Numbered from the stretch's first letter, positions 41,633 to 51,490 are shown. The stretch: 64,000 nt of DNA from Thermohalobaculum sp050331395 (GCA_050331395.1 JBHJGX010000017.1:6148-70147); one strand, 5' to 3'. Program-made: numbers and translations. Notes: generated by a model from the letters alone, not told the origin.

Positions 41633-44524
41633 ATGTGCGCCGACACCCCCGACACGACTGTCGACTACAAAGACACCCTCTTTTTGCCCGAAACGGACTT
41701 TCCGATGCGCGCGGGCCTGCCGAAGCGCGAGCCGGGCTGGCTCGACCGGTGGGACCGGATCGGCGTCTATGCCCGCCTTCGCGAGACCGCCGCCGGCCGC
41801 ACGCCCTTTGCCCTCCATGACGGGCCGCCCTATGCGAACGGGCACCTCCATATCGGGCATGCGCTCAACAAGATCCTGAAGGATTTCGTCGTCCGCTCGG
41901 CGCAGATGCGCGGCTACGACAGTCGCTACGTCCCCGGCTGGGACTGCCACGGGCTCCCGATCGAGTGGAAAATTGAGGAGGCCTATCGCAAGAAAGGCAA
42001 GTCGAAGGACGCCGTCCCGGTCAACGAACTCCGGGCGGAATGCCGCAAATTCGCCGAAGGCTGGATCGACGTTCAGCGCGACGAGTTCAAGCGGATGGGC
42101 GTCACCGGGGATTGGGAGACCCCCTATCTCACCATGTCCTTCGAAGCGGAGGCGACCATCGCCGCGGAATTTCACCGCTTCGTTATGAACGGCAGCGTCT
42201 ATCAGGGCTCGAAGCCCGTGATGTGGTCGCCCATGGAGAAGACCGCCCTTGCGGAGGCCGAGGTCGAGTATCAAGACCGCCAGGTCGACACGATTTACGT
42301 AAAGTTCCCGGTCACGGACGGCGACCTTGCTGGCGCGTCGGTGGTGATCTGGACGACGACGCCGTGGACGATCCCGTCGAACAAGGGGATCTCGTTCGGG
42401 ACGGACATCGCGTATGGGCTTTATGAGATCACGGATGCGCCCGACGGGAACTGGGTCCGGACCGACGAGACGCTGGTCATGGCCGATGCGCTTGCCGCCG
42501 ACATCCTGGGCCGCGCCCGATTGAACGAGGGGCAGTGGAAGCGGGTGCGCGACGTCTCCGCGCGTGAGTTGTCCGGACGCATCTGCGCCCATCCGTTCCG
42601 CGAGGCCGATCCCTTCTGGGATTATGACGTGCCGCTCCTCGCCGGCGATTTCGTCACCGACGACACCGGCTCGGGGTTCGTGCATTGCGCTCCCAGCCAT
42701 GGCGAGGACGACTACGAGCTCTTTCGCCAGAAGGGGATGCTCGACCGGATCACCCACAACGTGACCGAGGAGGGCGGCTTCGCCGACCACGTGCCCTTTT
42801 TCCACGGCACCTACATCCTCAGCCGGAAAGGCACCGAAGGCACCGCCAATAAGGCCGTCATCGAAAAGCTGAAGGAGGTCGGCCGGCTCGCCGCCACCCG
42901 TCGCCAAACGATCTCCGACGCCCATTCCTGGCGCTCGAAGGCGCCGGTGATCCGTCTGAACCGCCCGCAATGGTTCGCCGCCATCGACAAGCCGCTAGAG
43001 GACGGGCTCGGCGAGCACGGCGACACGATCCGCGCCCGTGCCCTCACCTCGATCAACGAGCTGGTGGCCTGGACGCCGAAAACCGGTCAGAACCGGCTCC
43101 GTTCGATGATGGAGAGCCGCCCGGACTGGGTGCTCTCGCGCCAGCGCGCCTGGGGCGTGCCGCTCGCCTGTTTCATGCGCCGGACCGAGGCGGGGGTCGA
43201 ACTCCTCCGAGACGCGGCGGTGAACACCCGCATCGTCGAGGCGTTCCGCCAAGAGGGCGCGGATGCCTGGTTCGCCGAGGGCGCGGCCGAGCGGTTCCTC
43301 GCGGGCCGGAGTGACGCGGAAACCTGGGAGCAGGTGACCGACATCCTCGATGTCTGGTTCGATTCCGGCAGCACCCATGCCTTCGTTCTCCGCGACCGCG
43401 CCGACGGCGTCTGGCCGGCGGACGTCTATCTCGAAGGCACCGACCAGCACCGGGGCTGGTTCCACTCGTCGCTCCTCCAGGCCTGCGGCACCCGCGGCCG
43501 GGCGCCCTACAAGGCGGTCGTGACCCACGGGTTCACGCTCGACGAAAAGGGGCAGAAGATGTCCAAATCGCTGGGCAACACGATCGCGCCCGAGGACGTG
43601 ATCAAGGAGTACGGGGCGGACATCCTCAGGCTCTGGGTTGCGCAAGCCGATTATACCGCGGACCAGCGGATCGGGCCGGAGATCCTGAAGGGCACAGCCG
43701 ACAGTTATCGGCGGTTGCGGAACACGCTGCGGTTTCTACTCGGCGCGTTGTCGGGTTGGGACGAGGCCGAGCGGGTTACACCGGCCGAGATGCCCGAGCT
43801 CGAACGGCTAATGCTGCATCGCCTCGCCGAACTCGACGGTCAGGTCCGCGAAGGCTATGCCGCCTTCGATTTCCAGGCGGTGTTCCAGACGCTCTTCAAC
43901 TTCGCGACGGGGGATCTCTCGGCCTTTTACTTCGATATCCGCAAAGACGCGCTCTATTGCGATGCCGCCGACAGCCTCCGACGGCGGGCCTGCCGGACGG
44001 TGATGGACGCACTCTTCCATCGGCTGGTGACCTGGCTCGCGCCGGTCTTGGTTTTCACCATGGAGGAGGTCTGGCTCTCCCGGTTCGGCGAAGATGCGGG
44101 TTCGGTGCATCTCGAGGATTTCCCCGAGACCCCGGCCGCCTGGCGCGACGATGCGCTGGCGGCGCGGTGGGCGCGGATCCGGTCGGCCCGGCGCGTCGTG
44201 AACGGCGCGCTGGAGGTCGCCCGCCGGGAGAAGGTGATCGGCGCCTCGCTCGAGGCCGCGCCCGTCCTCTATGTGAGCAATGAGGAGATCGCGGCCGCCG
44301 TGCGCAGCGTCGATATGGCGGAGCTTTGCATCACCTCAAAGCTGACGCTTGCCGAACACACGCCGCCCGCGAAGGCATTCCGCGCCGACGATCCGAGCAT
44401 CGGCGTCGCCTTCGAGCGGGCCGCCGGCAATAAATGCGCCCGCTGCTGGAAGGTGACCGACGAGGTGGGACAGCAGTCTCGTCCCGATTTGTGCCGCCGG
44501 TGCGACGCCGTGGTGTCCCGATGA
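41633..44524 (+). CDS. ileS: Isoleucyl-tRNA synthetase
   Basis: 963 residues. GPPYANGHLHIGH holds the HIGH motif (residues 73-76), WDCHGLPIEWKIE follows, the editing domain contains the conserved TTPWTIPSNKGIS, and KMSKS is at 642-646. The C-terminus has a zinc ribbon: CARCWKVTDEVG and LCRRCDAVV. It charges tRNA-Ile in the cytoplasm and edits valine. The ATG at 41633 gives the family's N-terminus (YKDTLFLPETDFPMRAGLP). Followed by a small exported protein and lspA, a neighbourhood in which ileS and lspA are often close. Confidence 0.98.
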   Translation: MCADTPDTTVDYKDTLFLPETDFPMRAGLPKREPGWLDRWDRIGVYARLRETAAGRTPFALHDGPPYANGHLHIGHALNKILKDFVVRSAQMRGYDSRYVPGWDCHGLPIEWKIEEAYRKKGKSKDAVPVNELRAECRKFAEGWIDVQRDEFKRMGVTGDWETPYLTMSFEAEATIAAEFHRFVMNGSVYQGSKPVMWSPMEKTALAEAEVEYQDRQVDTIYVKFPVTDGDLAGASVVIWTTTPWTIPSNKGISFGTDIAYGLYEITDAPDGNWVRTDETLVMADALAADILGRARLNEGQWKRVRDVSARELSGRICAHPFREADPFWDYDVPLLAGDFVTDDTGSGFVHCAPSHGEDDYELFRQKGMLDRITHNVTEEGGFADHVPFFHGTYILSRKGTEGTANKAVIEKLKEVGRLAATRRQTISDAHSWRSKAPVIRLNRPQWFAAIDKPLEDGLGEHGDTIRARALTSINELVAWTPKTGQNRLRSMMESRPDWVLSRQRAWGVPLACFMRRTEAGVELLRDAAVNTRIVEAFRQEGADAWFAEGAAERFLAGRSDAETWEQVTDILDVWFDSGSTHAFVLRDRADGVWPADVYLEGTDQHRGWFHSSLLQACGTRGRAPYKAVVTHGFTLDEKGQKMSKSLGNTIAPEDVIKEYGADILRLWVAQADYTADQRIGPEILKGTADSYRRLRNTLRFLLGALSGWDEAERVTPAEMPELERLMLHRLAELDGQVREGYAAFDFQAVFQTLFNFATGDLSAFYFDIRKDALYCDAADSLRRRACRTVMDALFHRLVTWLAPVLVFTMEEVWLSRFGEDAGSVHLEDFPETPAAWRDDALAARWARIRSARRVVNGALEVARREKVIGASLEAAPVLYVSNEEIAAAVRSVDMAELCITSKLTLAEHTPPAKAFRADDPSIGVAFERAAGNKCARCWKVTDEVGQQSRPDLCRRCDAVVSR

Positions 44525-44632
44525 TCCCGAAGGATTGCGTAAATATCCCACTCGGCGCCGCATTTTCGTCCAATTTCACGACTAGTTTAACAACTGTGTG
44601 CGTAGCGTATCGATTGGAGGCCAAAGTAGGCG

Positions 44633-44992
44633 ATGGCACTGAACACAATCACATCTTGGGCAATCGGGCTGGCAGTCGTGGCGGCGACCGCGGCGCCCGT
44701 CGGACCGATGGCGTCCGCCGAAGGGTCGGACGCCGTCCCGATCCAGGCGGGCATCCGAAGCGCTCTGCCCGAACCGACCGGGCTCACCTGCGACGAGATG
44801 CGGTGGGTTCTCGATCGGCTCGACCAATCGGGCTATCGCGGAGCCGGCCCGCTCGGACCCGAGCATCGGGATTTCGCGGTGTTCGCCTATGAAGATCGCC
44901 TGGCCCGGATTTTCTATCGCGACTGCACCCTTCGGGCGTCGCGGCTGCCCGCGCCCGAGCGCACTGCGTTCTTCTCGCACGCCGGTCGCTAA
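44633..44992 (+). CDS. Small exported protein of unknown function
   Basis: 119 residues with a likely signal peptide (about residues 1-29, cleavage after ASA) and a mature part of about 90 residues with two cysteines (LTCDEMRWVLDRL and FYRDCTLRAS). I do not recognise a family. GATTGGAGG lies upstream of the ATG. The position between ileS and lspA, 24 bp before lspA, suggests cotranscription. The two cysteines could form a disulfide in the periplasm. Confidence 0.65.
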   Translation: MALNTITSWAIGLAVVAATAAPVGPMASAEGSDAVPIQAGIRSALPEPTGLTCDEMRWVLDRLDQSGYRGAGPLGPEHRDFAVFAYEDRLARIFYRDCTLRASRLPAPERTAFFSHAGR

Positions 44993-45016
44993 GGGCATCA
45001 TCGGGCCGGGCGGGTC

Positions 45017-45502
45017 ATGACCGGCGAGACACCCGCTCCGACTGCCCGGAACACCGCCGCACTTGCGCTCGTCTGGGCGGCGCTCATCTGCCTCGTCGTC
45101 GATCGGGCCACCAAGCTCTGGGTGATCGACGGGCTCGATTTGCCGAACCTCGGCCGGATCGACGTCGTGCCTCCGTTTCTGAATTTCGTAATGGCCTGGA
45201 ATACCGGGATCAATTTCGGCATCGGGTCGGAGGCGGACCTCCGCTGGGCGCTGGTGGCGCTCGCTGTCGCGATCAGCATCGGGCTCGCCGTCTGGGTTCT
45301 CCGCCGCGGCCAGCCCTTTCTGGCGGGAGCCGCCGGCGCAGTGATCGGCGGAGCCCTCGGAAATGCCTGGGACCGGATCCAGTACGGCGCCGTTGCGGAT
45401 TTCCTGAACATGAGCTGCTGCGGGATCGTGAACCCTTTTGCGTTCAATGTGGCCGATGTCGCGATTTTCGTGGGCGCTGTGCTCATCGCCTGGAAAGCGT
45501 GA
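45017..45502 (+). CDS. lspA: Lipoprotein signal peptidase (signal peptidase II)
   Basis: 161 residues with four membrane helices. GGALGNAWDRIQYGAVADFL and NPFAFNVADVAI contain the catalytic aspartates, D128 and D147, spaced 19 residues as in other LspA proteins. It removes signal peptides from diacylglyceryl-modified prolipoproteins in the inner membrane. Its neighbour at 45601 is a lipoprotein and so a substrate. Confidence 0.96.
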   Translation: MTGETPAPTARNTAALALVWAALICLVVDRATKLWVIDGLDLPNLGRIDVVPPFLNFVMAWNTGINFGIGSEADLRWALVALAVAISIGLAVWVLRRGQPFLAGAAGAVIGGALGNAWDRIQYGAVADFLNMSCCGIVNPFAFNVADVAIFVGAVLIAWKA

Positions 45503-45600
45503 CGGGCCGGGGATTGCGATTTCGGGTCATTCGGGGCAGGTTTGCGTCGTTCGAGAGCGGTCCCGCCGGGCCGCCTGAGTGCCGTCCGAGGAGGACCGCC

Positions 45601-46587
45601 ATGCCCCGTTTCACCGCTGCCCCGATCCTGCTGATGGGCGTCGCCCTCGCCGGCTGTGACACGATCGGCGATCCCTTCGAGGAGTTCAGCGCCCGACGGA
45701 ACGCGCCCGACGAATTTCAGGTGATCGCGCGGGACGAATTGCGGATGCCCGGCAACGTGATCGCCGCCTCGCCCGGCGCACTGCCGACGCCGTCCCCCGG
45801 GGCGCCTTCGCCGCTCGAGCCCGATCCCCAGGCCGAGGCGATCGCCGCCCTGACCGGAGGCAGGTCCGCCGCGACGCTTCCGCGGGGCACAGCGGCCAGC
45901 CGCGGGGAGAGCGCGCTTCTCGACGCCGCCGACGCGGCCCAGGCGTCGAGCGAAATCCGCAGCCAGATCGCCCGGGAGAACATCGAGCTTTCGGAAAATG
46001 CCCCCTACGAACCACCGCTCCTTCTCGATCTGCTGACCGGCAGCTCGCCCGAATTCGATCCGGAGACCGTGCTCGATCCGGTGCAGGAGAGCCAGCGGCT
46101 GCAGACCCAGGGCGTGGCGACCCCGAACGACCCGGACGCGGTGGCTGTCGTTGAAGAGGTGGCCGAGCCAGAGGATCCGGACCCCTACTATGCGACGCGG
46201 AGCCTGCGCCGCGGCGTCGACAACAGGATCCCGACGAACACGTCCACACCGGCTTTTCCGGCCGAGCCACGCACGGCACGCACCGCACCGGTGGCCGAAG
46301 AACCGGCGGAACCGCGCATCCGCTTCGATCCGAGCGTCGATGCGGCCGCGGAAGCGCAACGGGCGCTCACGGCGCCGCAGATCCGGTCCCAATCGACGTC
46401 GGACCCGGCGCCTCAACCGGACCCCCAGGCCGCGGCCCCGCGGACGGCAACCCGGCAACGGCCGGCGCCGAGCGCTCCAACGGCTCCGGCGAACCGGGCC
46501 CCGGCGCCAGAGCCGTCGCAGCCGCCTGCAAGCGCCCCGACCCCGGCCGAGCCGCGCCCGGCCGAGCCCACCGTCCTCAGCTTTTGA
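45601..46587 (+). CDS. DUF3035 family lipoprotein
   Basis: 328 residues. The signal peptide ends in the lipobox LAGC with Cys19 to be lipidated. The following ARRNAPDEFQVIARDELRMPG is the DUF3035 core; its pattern of NAPDEF and a Pro-rich step resembles the N-terminal region of BamC/BamF-type outer membrane assembly lipoproteins, so a role with the BAM complex is possible (inference). The C-terminal half is low-complexity, Pro/Ala-rich. The start ATG at 45601 follows GAGGA. Confidence 0.8.
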   Translation: MPRFTAAPILLMGVALAGCDTIGDPFEEFSARRNAPDEFQVIARDELRMPGNVIAASPGALPTPSPGAPSPLEPDPQAEAIAALTGGRSAATLPRGTAASRGESALLDAADAAQASSEIRSQIARENIELSENAPYEPPLLLDLLTGSSPEFDPETVLDPVQESQRLQTQGVATPNDPDAVAVVEEVAEPEDPDPYYATRSLRRGVDNRIPTNTSTPAFPAEPRTARTAPVAEEPAEPRIRFDPSVDAAAEAQRALTAPQIRSQSTSDPAPQPDPQAAAPRTATRQRPAPSAPTAPANRAPAPEPSQPPASAPTPAEPRPAEPTVLSF

Positions 46588-46680
46588 GCCGGGCCGCCCC
46601 CCGACAGGCTCGGCCCCGCTGGCCGGGCGGTGCGTTCGCGCCTATCTAAGCACGAACTCAACAATCATAGGCGGAACCCC

Positions 46681-48015
46681 ATGCGCGCTCCCCTCATCGC
46701 CGCGCTTCTGAGCGTCCCAGGACTGGCCGTCCCGGCGCTCGCAAGCCCGGATGTCAGCCAATTCACCTTGGAGAATGGACTTCGCGGCATCGTGATCGAG
46801 GATCACCGGGCGCCCGTGGTCACCCACATGGTCTGGTACCCGGTCGGTGCCGCGGACGAGCCCCATGGCCAGTCGGGGATTGCCCATTTCCTAGAGCACC
46901 TGATGTTCAAGGGTACCGATGAGATCCCCGAAGGCGCGTTCTCCAAAATCGTCGCCGAGAACGGCGGCCAGGACAACGCCTTCACCTCATATGACTACAC
47001 GGCCTATTTCCAGCGGATCGCGGCCGACCGGCTCGATATTGTCATGGAAATGGAAGCCGACCGGATGCGGGATCTTGTTCTCAACGACCGGATCGTGGCG
47101 ACCGAGCGGGATGTGATCCTCGAGGAACGCGCGCAGCGCACGGACAACAGCCCGCAGGCCCTTTTTTCCGAGCAGTTGAGTGCGGCGCTCTATCTGAATC
47201 ACCCTTACGGAGTGCCGGTGATCGGCTGGCGGCACGAGATGGAGACCCTCGATCTCGATGACGCCTTCGCCTTTTACGAGCGTTACTATGCCCCGGACAA
47301 TGCGATCCTGGTGGTCGCCGGCGATGTGGAGCCGAGCGAGGTCAAACGCCTTGCCGAGATCCACTACGGGCCGCTCGAGCCGTCGGGGCGCCCGCCCGAG
47401 GCCCGTCCTCTGGATCCGCCGCAATTGGCGGAACGGCGTCTTGCGATGTCCGACCCGCGGGTCCGGCAACCTTATGTGGTGCGCTCCTACAAGACCCCGT
47501 CGCGGGGCACCGGCGATCCGGCCGAGGCGGCCGCGCTCGAGGTGCTCTCGCGGATCCTCGGCAGCGGCGTCTCCTCGAGGCTCTCGAAACGGCTCGAGCT
47601 CGAAGGAAAGACGGCGATCAGCGCCGGCGCATGGTACGCAGCCGAGCGGCGCGACTACGGCACGTTCACCGTCTTTGGCGTGCCCGTTGAGGGGATCGAG
47701 CTCGACCGGGTCGAAGCGGATATCGACGCGGTCCTCGCCGAAATCGTCGCCGACGGGCCGACCGAGGCCGAGCTTGCCCGCGTGAAGCGCGTCTTCAAGA
47801 CCGATTGGATCTACGCCCAGGACAGCCAGCGCACGCTCGCCAACCGCTACGGGTCGGGCCTGGCGAACGGCTATACCGTCGCCGAGATCGAAGGCTGGCC
47901 CGATCTGATCGCCGCAGTCACCGCCGAGGACGTGCGCCGCGTGGCGGCCGAGCATTTGGTGCGGGAGCGGTCGGTCACCGGTCGTCTGACCCGCGCGGTC
48001 GAGGAGCAGGGCTGA
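46681..48015 (+). CDS. M16 family zinc peptidase (catalytic subunit)
   Basis: 444 residues with signal peptide (residues 1-22). The zinc site HFLEH (inverted HxxEH, residues 69-73) is intact, with the third ligand expected in the VILEERAQR region. It lacks the Arg/Tyr substrate-binding motif in its C-terminal half, which the next gene has. This is the usual division of labour in heterodimeric M16B peptidases. Periplasmic. Its stop overlaps the start of the following M16 gene (TGATG). Confidence 0.9.
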   Translation: MRAPLIAALLSVPGLAVPALASPDVSQFTLENGLRGIVIEDHRAPVVTHMVWYPVGAADEPHGQSGIAHFLEHLMFKGTDEIPEGAFSKIVAENGGQDNAFTSYDYTAYFQRIAADRLDIVMEMEADRMRDLVLNDRIVATERDVILEERAQRTDNSPQALFSEQLSAALYLNHPYGVPVIGWRHEMETLDLDDAFAFYERYYAPDNAILVVAGDVEPSEVKRLAEIHYGPLEPSGRPPEARPLDPPQLAERRLAMSDPRVRQPYVVRSYKTPSRGTGDPAEAAALEVLSRILGSGVSSRLSKRLELEGKTAISAGAWYAAERRDYGTFTVFGVPVEGIELDRVEADIDAVLAEIVADGPTEAELARVKRVFKTDWIYAQDSQRTLANRYGSGLANGYTVAEIEGWPDLIAAVTAEDVRRVAAEHLVRERSVTGRLTRAVEEQG

Positions 48016-49328
48016 TGCGAAGACTACTCATTGCCGCCGTCGCTCTGCTTGGTCTCGGGGGCGGCCTCGGGGCCACGGCCAGCGCCGCCGTCGAGATCCA
48101 AGAGCTCGTGAGCGAGACCGGCGTTCCGTTTTGGCTCGTCGAAGAGGATGCCGTGCCCATCGTCGCCGTGGAGATCGAATTCACGGGCGGCGCGCGGCTC
48201 GACCCGCAGGACCGGGCCGGGCTCGCCAACATGCTCGCCGGGCTCCTCGACAAAGGATCGGGCGATCTCGATGCGGTCGCCTTTTCGGACCGGTCCGACG
48301 AGATCGGGGCTCGGCTCGGCTTCGGTGCGGGCCGCGACAGCGTCTCGGCGAGCGCGCGGATGTTGGCCGAGGATCCGGTCCCGGGCGCGGAGTTGCTAAA
48401 TCTCGCCTTGACCGAGCCCCGCTTCGATGCGGACGCCGTCGAGCGCGCGCGCGGCCGCATTCTGTCGTCCATCGCCTCCGACGAGACCGATCCCTCCGCA
48501 GTCGCCTCCAAGGCCTGGTTCGCCCGCGCGTTCCCCGATCACCCATACGGGCGGCCGAGCGACGGAACCGCCGAGAGCGTCGCCGCGATCTCGGTCGAGG
48601 ACCTGCGCGCGGGCCATACGCGCCTCCTCACCCGCGCACGGGCGACCGTCGCCATCGTCGGCGCGATCGGCGCGGCCGAGGCCAAGGCCCTGGTCGACCG
48701 GATCTTTGCCGGCATCCCCGAGGGCGAGACGCCCGCACCGGTCGACGAGGCGCCCGCCCCGCCGGCTGGGATCGAGGTGATCGGGCTCGACGTCCCGCAA
48801 TCCGTGGCGGTCTTCGGGCACCCGGGGATCCCGCGCGACGATCCGGATTTTTTCGCGGCCTTCGTCGTCAATCACGTGCTCGGGGGCGGCGGGTTCTCGT
48901 CGCGCCTCATGCAGGAAGTGCGCGAAGAACGCGGCCTCGCTTACGGTGTCTACGCCTCACTTGCCGATCTCGATGCGGCCGATCTGGTGATCGGACGGGT
49001 GCAAACCCAAAACGCGCGCATGGCCGAGAGCCTCGACGTCATCCGGGACGAGTGGCGGCGGATCGCCGAAGCGGGCCTGAGTGCAGAGGACCTGGACAAG
49101 GCGAAACGCTATCTGACGGGCGCGTTCCCACTCCGCTTCGACTCGAATGCGAAGATCGCCGGGTATCTGGTTTTCCTGCAGAAGGAGGGCCTAGGGGCGG
49201 CATATCTGACCGAACGCAACGACCGGGTCGAGGCCGTCACGCTCGAGGACGCGGCCCGGGTCGCACGCCGGCTCTACGACGCCGACGCCCTCTCGATCGT
49301 CGTGGTCGGCGAGCCGGCCGGCCTCTGA
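48015..49328 (+). CDS. M16 family peptidase-like protein (non-catalytic subunit)
   Basis: 437 residues with signal peptide (residues 1-24). In place of HxxEH it has GLANMLAGLLDKG, so it cannot bind zinc. Near the C-terminus it keeps EVREERGLAYGVYASL with the Arg and Tyr that position substrate. It therefore probably forms a heterodimer with the catalytic protein encoded just upstream. Start ATG at 48015 overlaps the previous stop; coupled translation is likely. Confidence 0.88.
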   Translation: MRRLLIAAVALLGLGGGLGATASAAVEIQELVSETGVPFWLVEEDAVPIVAVEIEFTGGARLDPQDRAGLANMLAGLLDKGSGDLDAVAFSDRSDEIGARLGFGAGRDSVSASARMLAEDPVPGAELLNLALTEPRFDADAVERARGRILSSIASDETDPSAVASKAWFARAFPDHPYGRPSDGTAESVAAISVEDLRAGHTRLLTRARATVAIVGAIGAAEAKALVDRIFAGIPEGETPAPVDEAPAPPAGIEVIGLDVPQSVAVFGHPGIPRDDPDFFAAFVVNHVLGGGGFSSRLMQEVREERGLAYGVYASLADLDAADLVIGRVQTQNARMAESLDVIRDEWRRIAEAGLSAEDLDKAKRYLTGAFPLRFDSNAKIAGYLVFLQKEGLGAAYLTERNDRVEAVTLEDAARVARRLYDADALSIVVVGEPAGL

Positions 49329-49337
49329 GAGGCGGGG

Positions 49338-50189
49338 GTGGAGATCGTCCGCACGATCTCCGCCCTGCGCGCCCGCGTCGGCGAGTGGCGCCGTGCCGGC
49401 GAGACGGTCGGGCTGGTGCCGACCATGGGCGCGCTCCATGACGGGCATCTGAGCCTCGTTCGGATCATGCGGGCCGAGACCCGCCGCACCGTCGCGACCA
49501 TCTTCGTCAATCCCACGCAATTCGGACCGACGGAAGATCTGGCCGCTTATCCCCGCGACGAGGCCCGCGATGCGGCGCTTTTCGAGGCCAAGGGGGTCGA
49601 TCTGCTTTTCGCCCCCAGCGTCGCCGAAATGTATCCGCCCGGCTTCGCGACCGAGGTCCGGGTCGGGGGCCTCACCGCCGTGCTCGATGGCGCCGCCCGG
49701 CCCGGCCATTTCGACGGCGTCGCGCAGGTGGTGACCAAGCTCCTCAATCAGGCGGGAGCAGATGCGGCGATCTTCGGCGAGAAGGACTGGCAGCAACTCG
49801 CGGTGATCCGGCGCCTCGCCCGCGATCTCGATATCCCGACACGGATCCTCGGCGGGCCGATCCGGCGCGAAGCGGACGGCCTCGCCATGTCCTCGCGGAA
49901 CCGCTACCTGACCGAGGCCGAACGACGGGTGGCGCCCGCGATCTTTCGCACGCTCACCGAGGCGGCCGCTCGGATCGCCGAGGGAGCGGCTCCCAGCGAG
50001 GCCACGGGACGGGCGGCCGACGCGCTTCTGCAGGCGGGCTTCGCGAAGGTCGATTACATCGAGTGCCGGACAGCGGACGGGCTCGGAGCCGTCGAGCGCC
50101 ACGCGCCCGCGGTCCCTGCCCGCGTCTTCGGCGCCGCCCATCTCGGCCGCGCGCGGCTTATCGACAACGTCCCCGTCCCCGATCTATAG
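49338..50189 (+). CDS. panC: Pantothenate synthetase
   Basis: 283 residues. LVPTMGALHDGHLSLV binds ATP, FVNPTQFGPTEDL follows, GHFDGVAQVVTKL and FGEKDWQQLAVIR are the pantoate/beta-alanine site, and SSRNRYL is the KMSKS-like motif. It joins pantoate and beta-alanine to make pantothenate. The start is GTG at 49338, 9 bp after the M16 stop. panB is not adjacent. Confidence 0.96.
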   Translation: MEIVRTISALRARVGEWRRAGETVGLVPTMGALHDGHLSLVRIMRAETRRTVATIFVNPTQFGPTEDLAAYPRDEARDAALFEAKGVDLLFAPSVAEMYPPGFATEVRVGGLTAVLDGAARPGHFDGVAQVVTKLLNQAGADAAIFGEKDWQQLAVIRRLARDLDIPTRILGGPIRREADGLAMSSRNRYLTEAERRVAPAIFRTLTEAAARIAEGAAPSEATGRAADALLQAGFAKVDYIECRTADGLGAVERHAPAVPARVFGAAHLGRARLIDNVPVPDL

Positions 50190-50197
50190 CCCGCGTT

Positions 50198-50644
50198 ATG
50201 AACGCGCTCCGACATCTCGACTATCCCCCCGTCTGGCTCGTCGCCCATATGGCGGTCGCCTCGTTCATGGCGCATGTCTGGGCGCCCTTGGCGGGCTGGG
50301 GGCTGATCCCGGGCGGGCTCCTGATCGCCGCCGGGGTGGCGCTCATGGTCTGGGCCGCGCTCTCGTTTCGGAAGGCCGAGACGACGCTCGTGCCGCGTCG
50401 GGATCCCTCGGCGCTCGTCACCGAGGGGCCCTATGCCCGCAGCCGAAACCCGATCTATCTCGCCGATCTGATCATCCTGGCGGGCTGGGCGATCGCGCAA
50501 GGCTCGCTTGTGGCGCTCGTGCTGCTGGTGCCGCTTTGGCGCGTGCTCGAGGGTCGGTTCGTCCGCCCGGAAGAAGCGACGCTCGCGGCGCATCTCGGCG
50601 CCCCCTACGAGGCCTACAAGGCGCGGGTGCCGCGCTGGCTCTGA
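50198..50644 (+). CDS. Isoprenylcysteine carboxyl methyltransferase-like (PEMT/ICMT) membrane protein
   Basis: 148 residues with three or four membrane helices and the family's C-terminal signature: LVTEGPYARSRNPIYLADL, then RPEEATLAAHLGAPYEAYKARVPRWL. These bind S-adenosylmethionine in ICMT/PEMT-type methyltransferases. The substrate in bacteria is generally unknown. It begins 8 bp after panC and ends directly against the stop of the convergent esterase gene. Confidence 0.85.
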   Translation: MNALRHLDYPPVWLVAHMAVASFMAHVWAPLAGWGLIPGGLLIAAGVALMVWAALSFRKAETTLVPRRDPSALVTEGPYARSRNPIYLADLIILAGWAIAQGSLVALVLLVPLWRVLEGRFVRPEEATLAAHLGAPYEAYKARVPRWL

Positions 50645-51490
50645 CTAATCGGCCGAGGCCCGCCCGTCCGGTGGCCCAGCTCCGGTGACCGTATCGAACC
50701 AATCGAGCGCCCGCCCGAGCCACGCGTCGGGGACCTCGTGGCCGCCCGGATGCAGCTCGACATCGATCCGACCCGCGTCGCAACTGGTCCAGGACCGCGT
50801 CCAGAGCCCGCTCTCGGCCGTGGCGCGGTCGGGCTGGCGCAGGCCGCAACCGAGCGTGGCCCGCAGGCGCTTGAGGCTCTCGAAGAAGTCGCCCTGGATC
50901 AGCCGGCCCTCGGCGAGCGGCCGCCCTTCGAGCGGCACGACCCGGTCCGCCCAGCCATGCGTGTGGTGGAGGACGACCCCGTTACCGCATTCCGCGGGCA
51001 TTGGATCCCAATAGGCGCCGGCGACTGGGGCGTAGGCGGCTGCCAGCGCGCTGTCGGCGCAGGCCGTGTCCCAAACCATCGAGCCTCCGCGCGAAAACCC
51101 GGCCAAGAGCACCCGGTCCCGGTCGATCCCGCGGCGTGCCGCGTCCTCGAGGATCGCTTGAAAGAACGCCACGTCGTCGCGGGGATGCGCGAACCCGTCC
51201 TCCACGGCCCAGTCGTTTTGGGTACGGCCCTCCCGCGGGATGCCCTGGGGCAGAAGATAGGCGACGCCGCGTTCCGCGAGGGCCGCGAGCCGGTCGGTAT
51301 CCCGCAGCATGCCGCGCGCGCTCGCCCCCCAGCCATGCAGGAACATGAGCACCGGCGGCGGCGCCTCGGCGGATGGCGGCAGGATCAGGTAATACTCGCC
51401 GCCCGCGACGGTGCAGGGCGCAGACGGCCCCGGACAGGCAGCGGCCGGCAGCGCCAAAAGCGCTAAGAGGCCGGAGACGAGCGCGCGCAT
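50645..51490 (-). CDS. Secreted PHB-depolymerase/LpqC-like esterase
   Basis: 281 residues with signal peptide (residues 1-18). Alpha/beta-hydrolase features are FLHGWGASARG (oxyanion), GFSRGGSMV (nucleophile Ser) and, near the C-terminus, a Asp and His in the GGHEVPD region. The CPGPSAPC start of the mature protein and the overall pattern match polyhydroxybutyrate depolymerase / feruloyl esterase-like LpqC proteins. It may hydrolyse short polyesters or other esters in the periplasm. Followed by the caiD operon on the same strand, upstream in transcription by 44 bp. Confidence 0.78.
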   Translation of the reverse strand: MRALVSGLLALLALPAAACPGPSAPCTVAGGEYYLILPPSAEAPPPVLMFLHGWGASARGMLRDTDRLAALAERGVAYLLPQGIPREGRTQNDWAVEDGFAHPRDDVAFFQAILEDAARRGIDRDRVLLAGFSRGGSMVWDTACADSALAAAYAPVAGAYWDPMPAECGNGVVLHHTHGWADRVVPLEGRPLAEGRLIQGDFFESLKRLRATLGCGLRQPDRATAESGLWTRSWTSCDAGRIDVELHPGGHEVPDAWLGRALDWFDTVTGAGPPDGRASAD

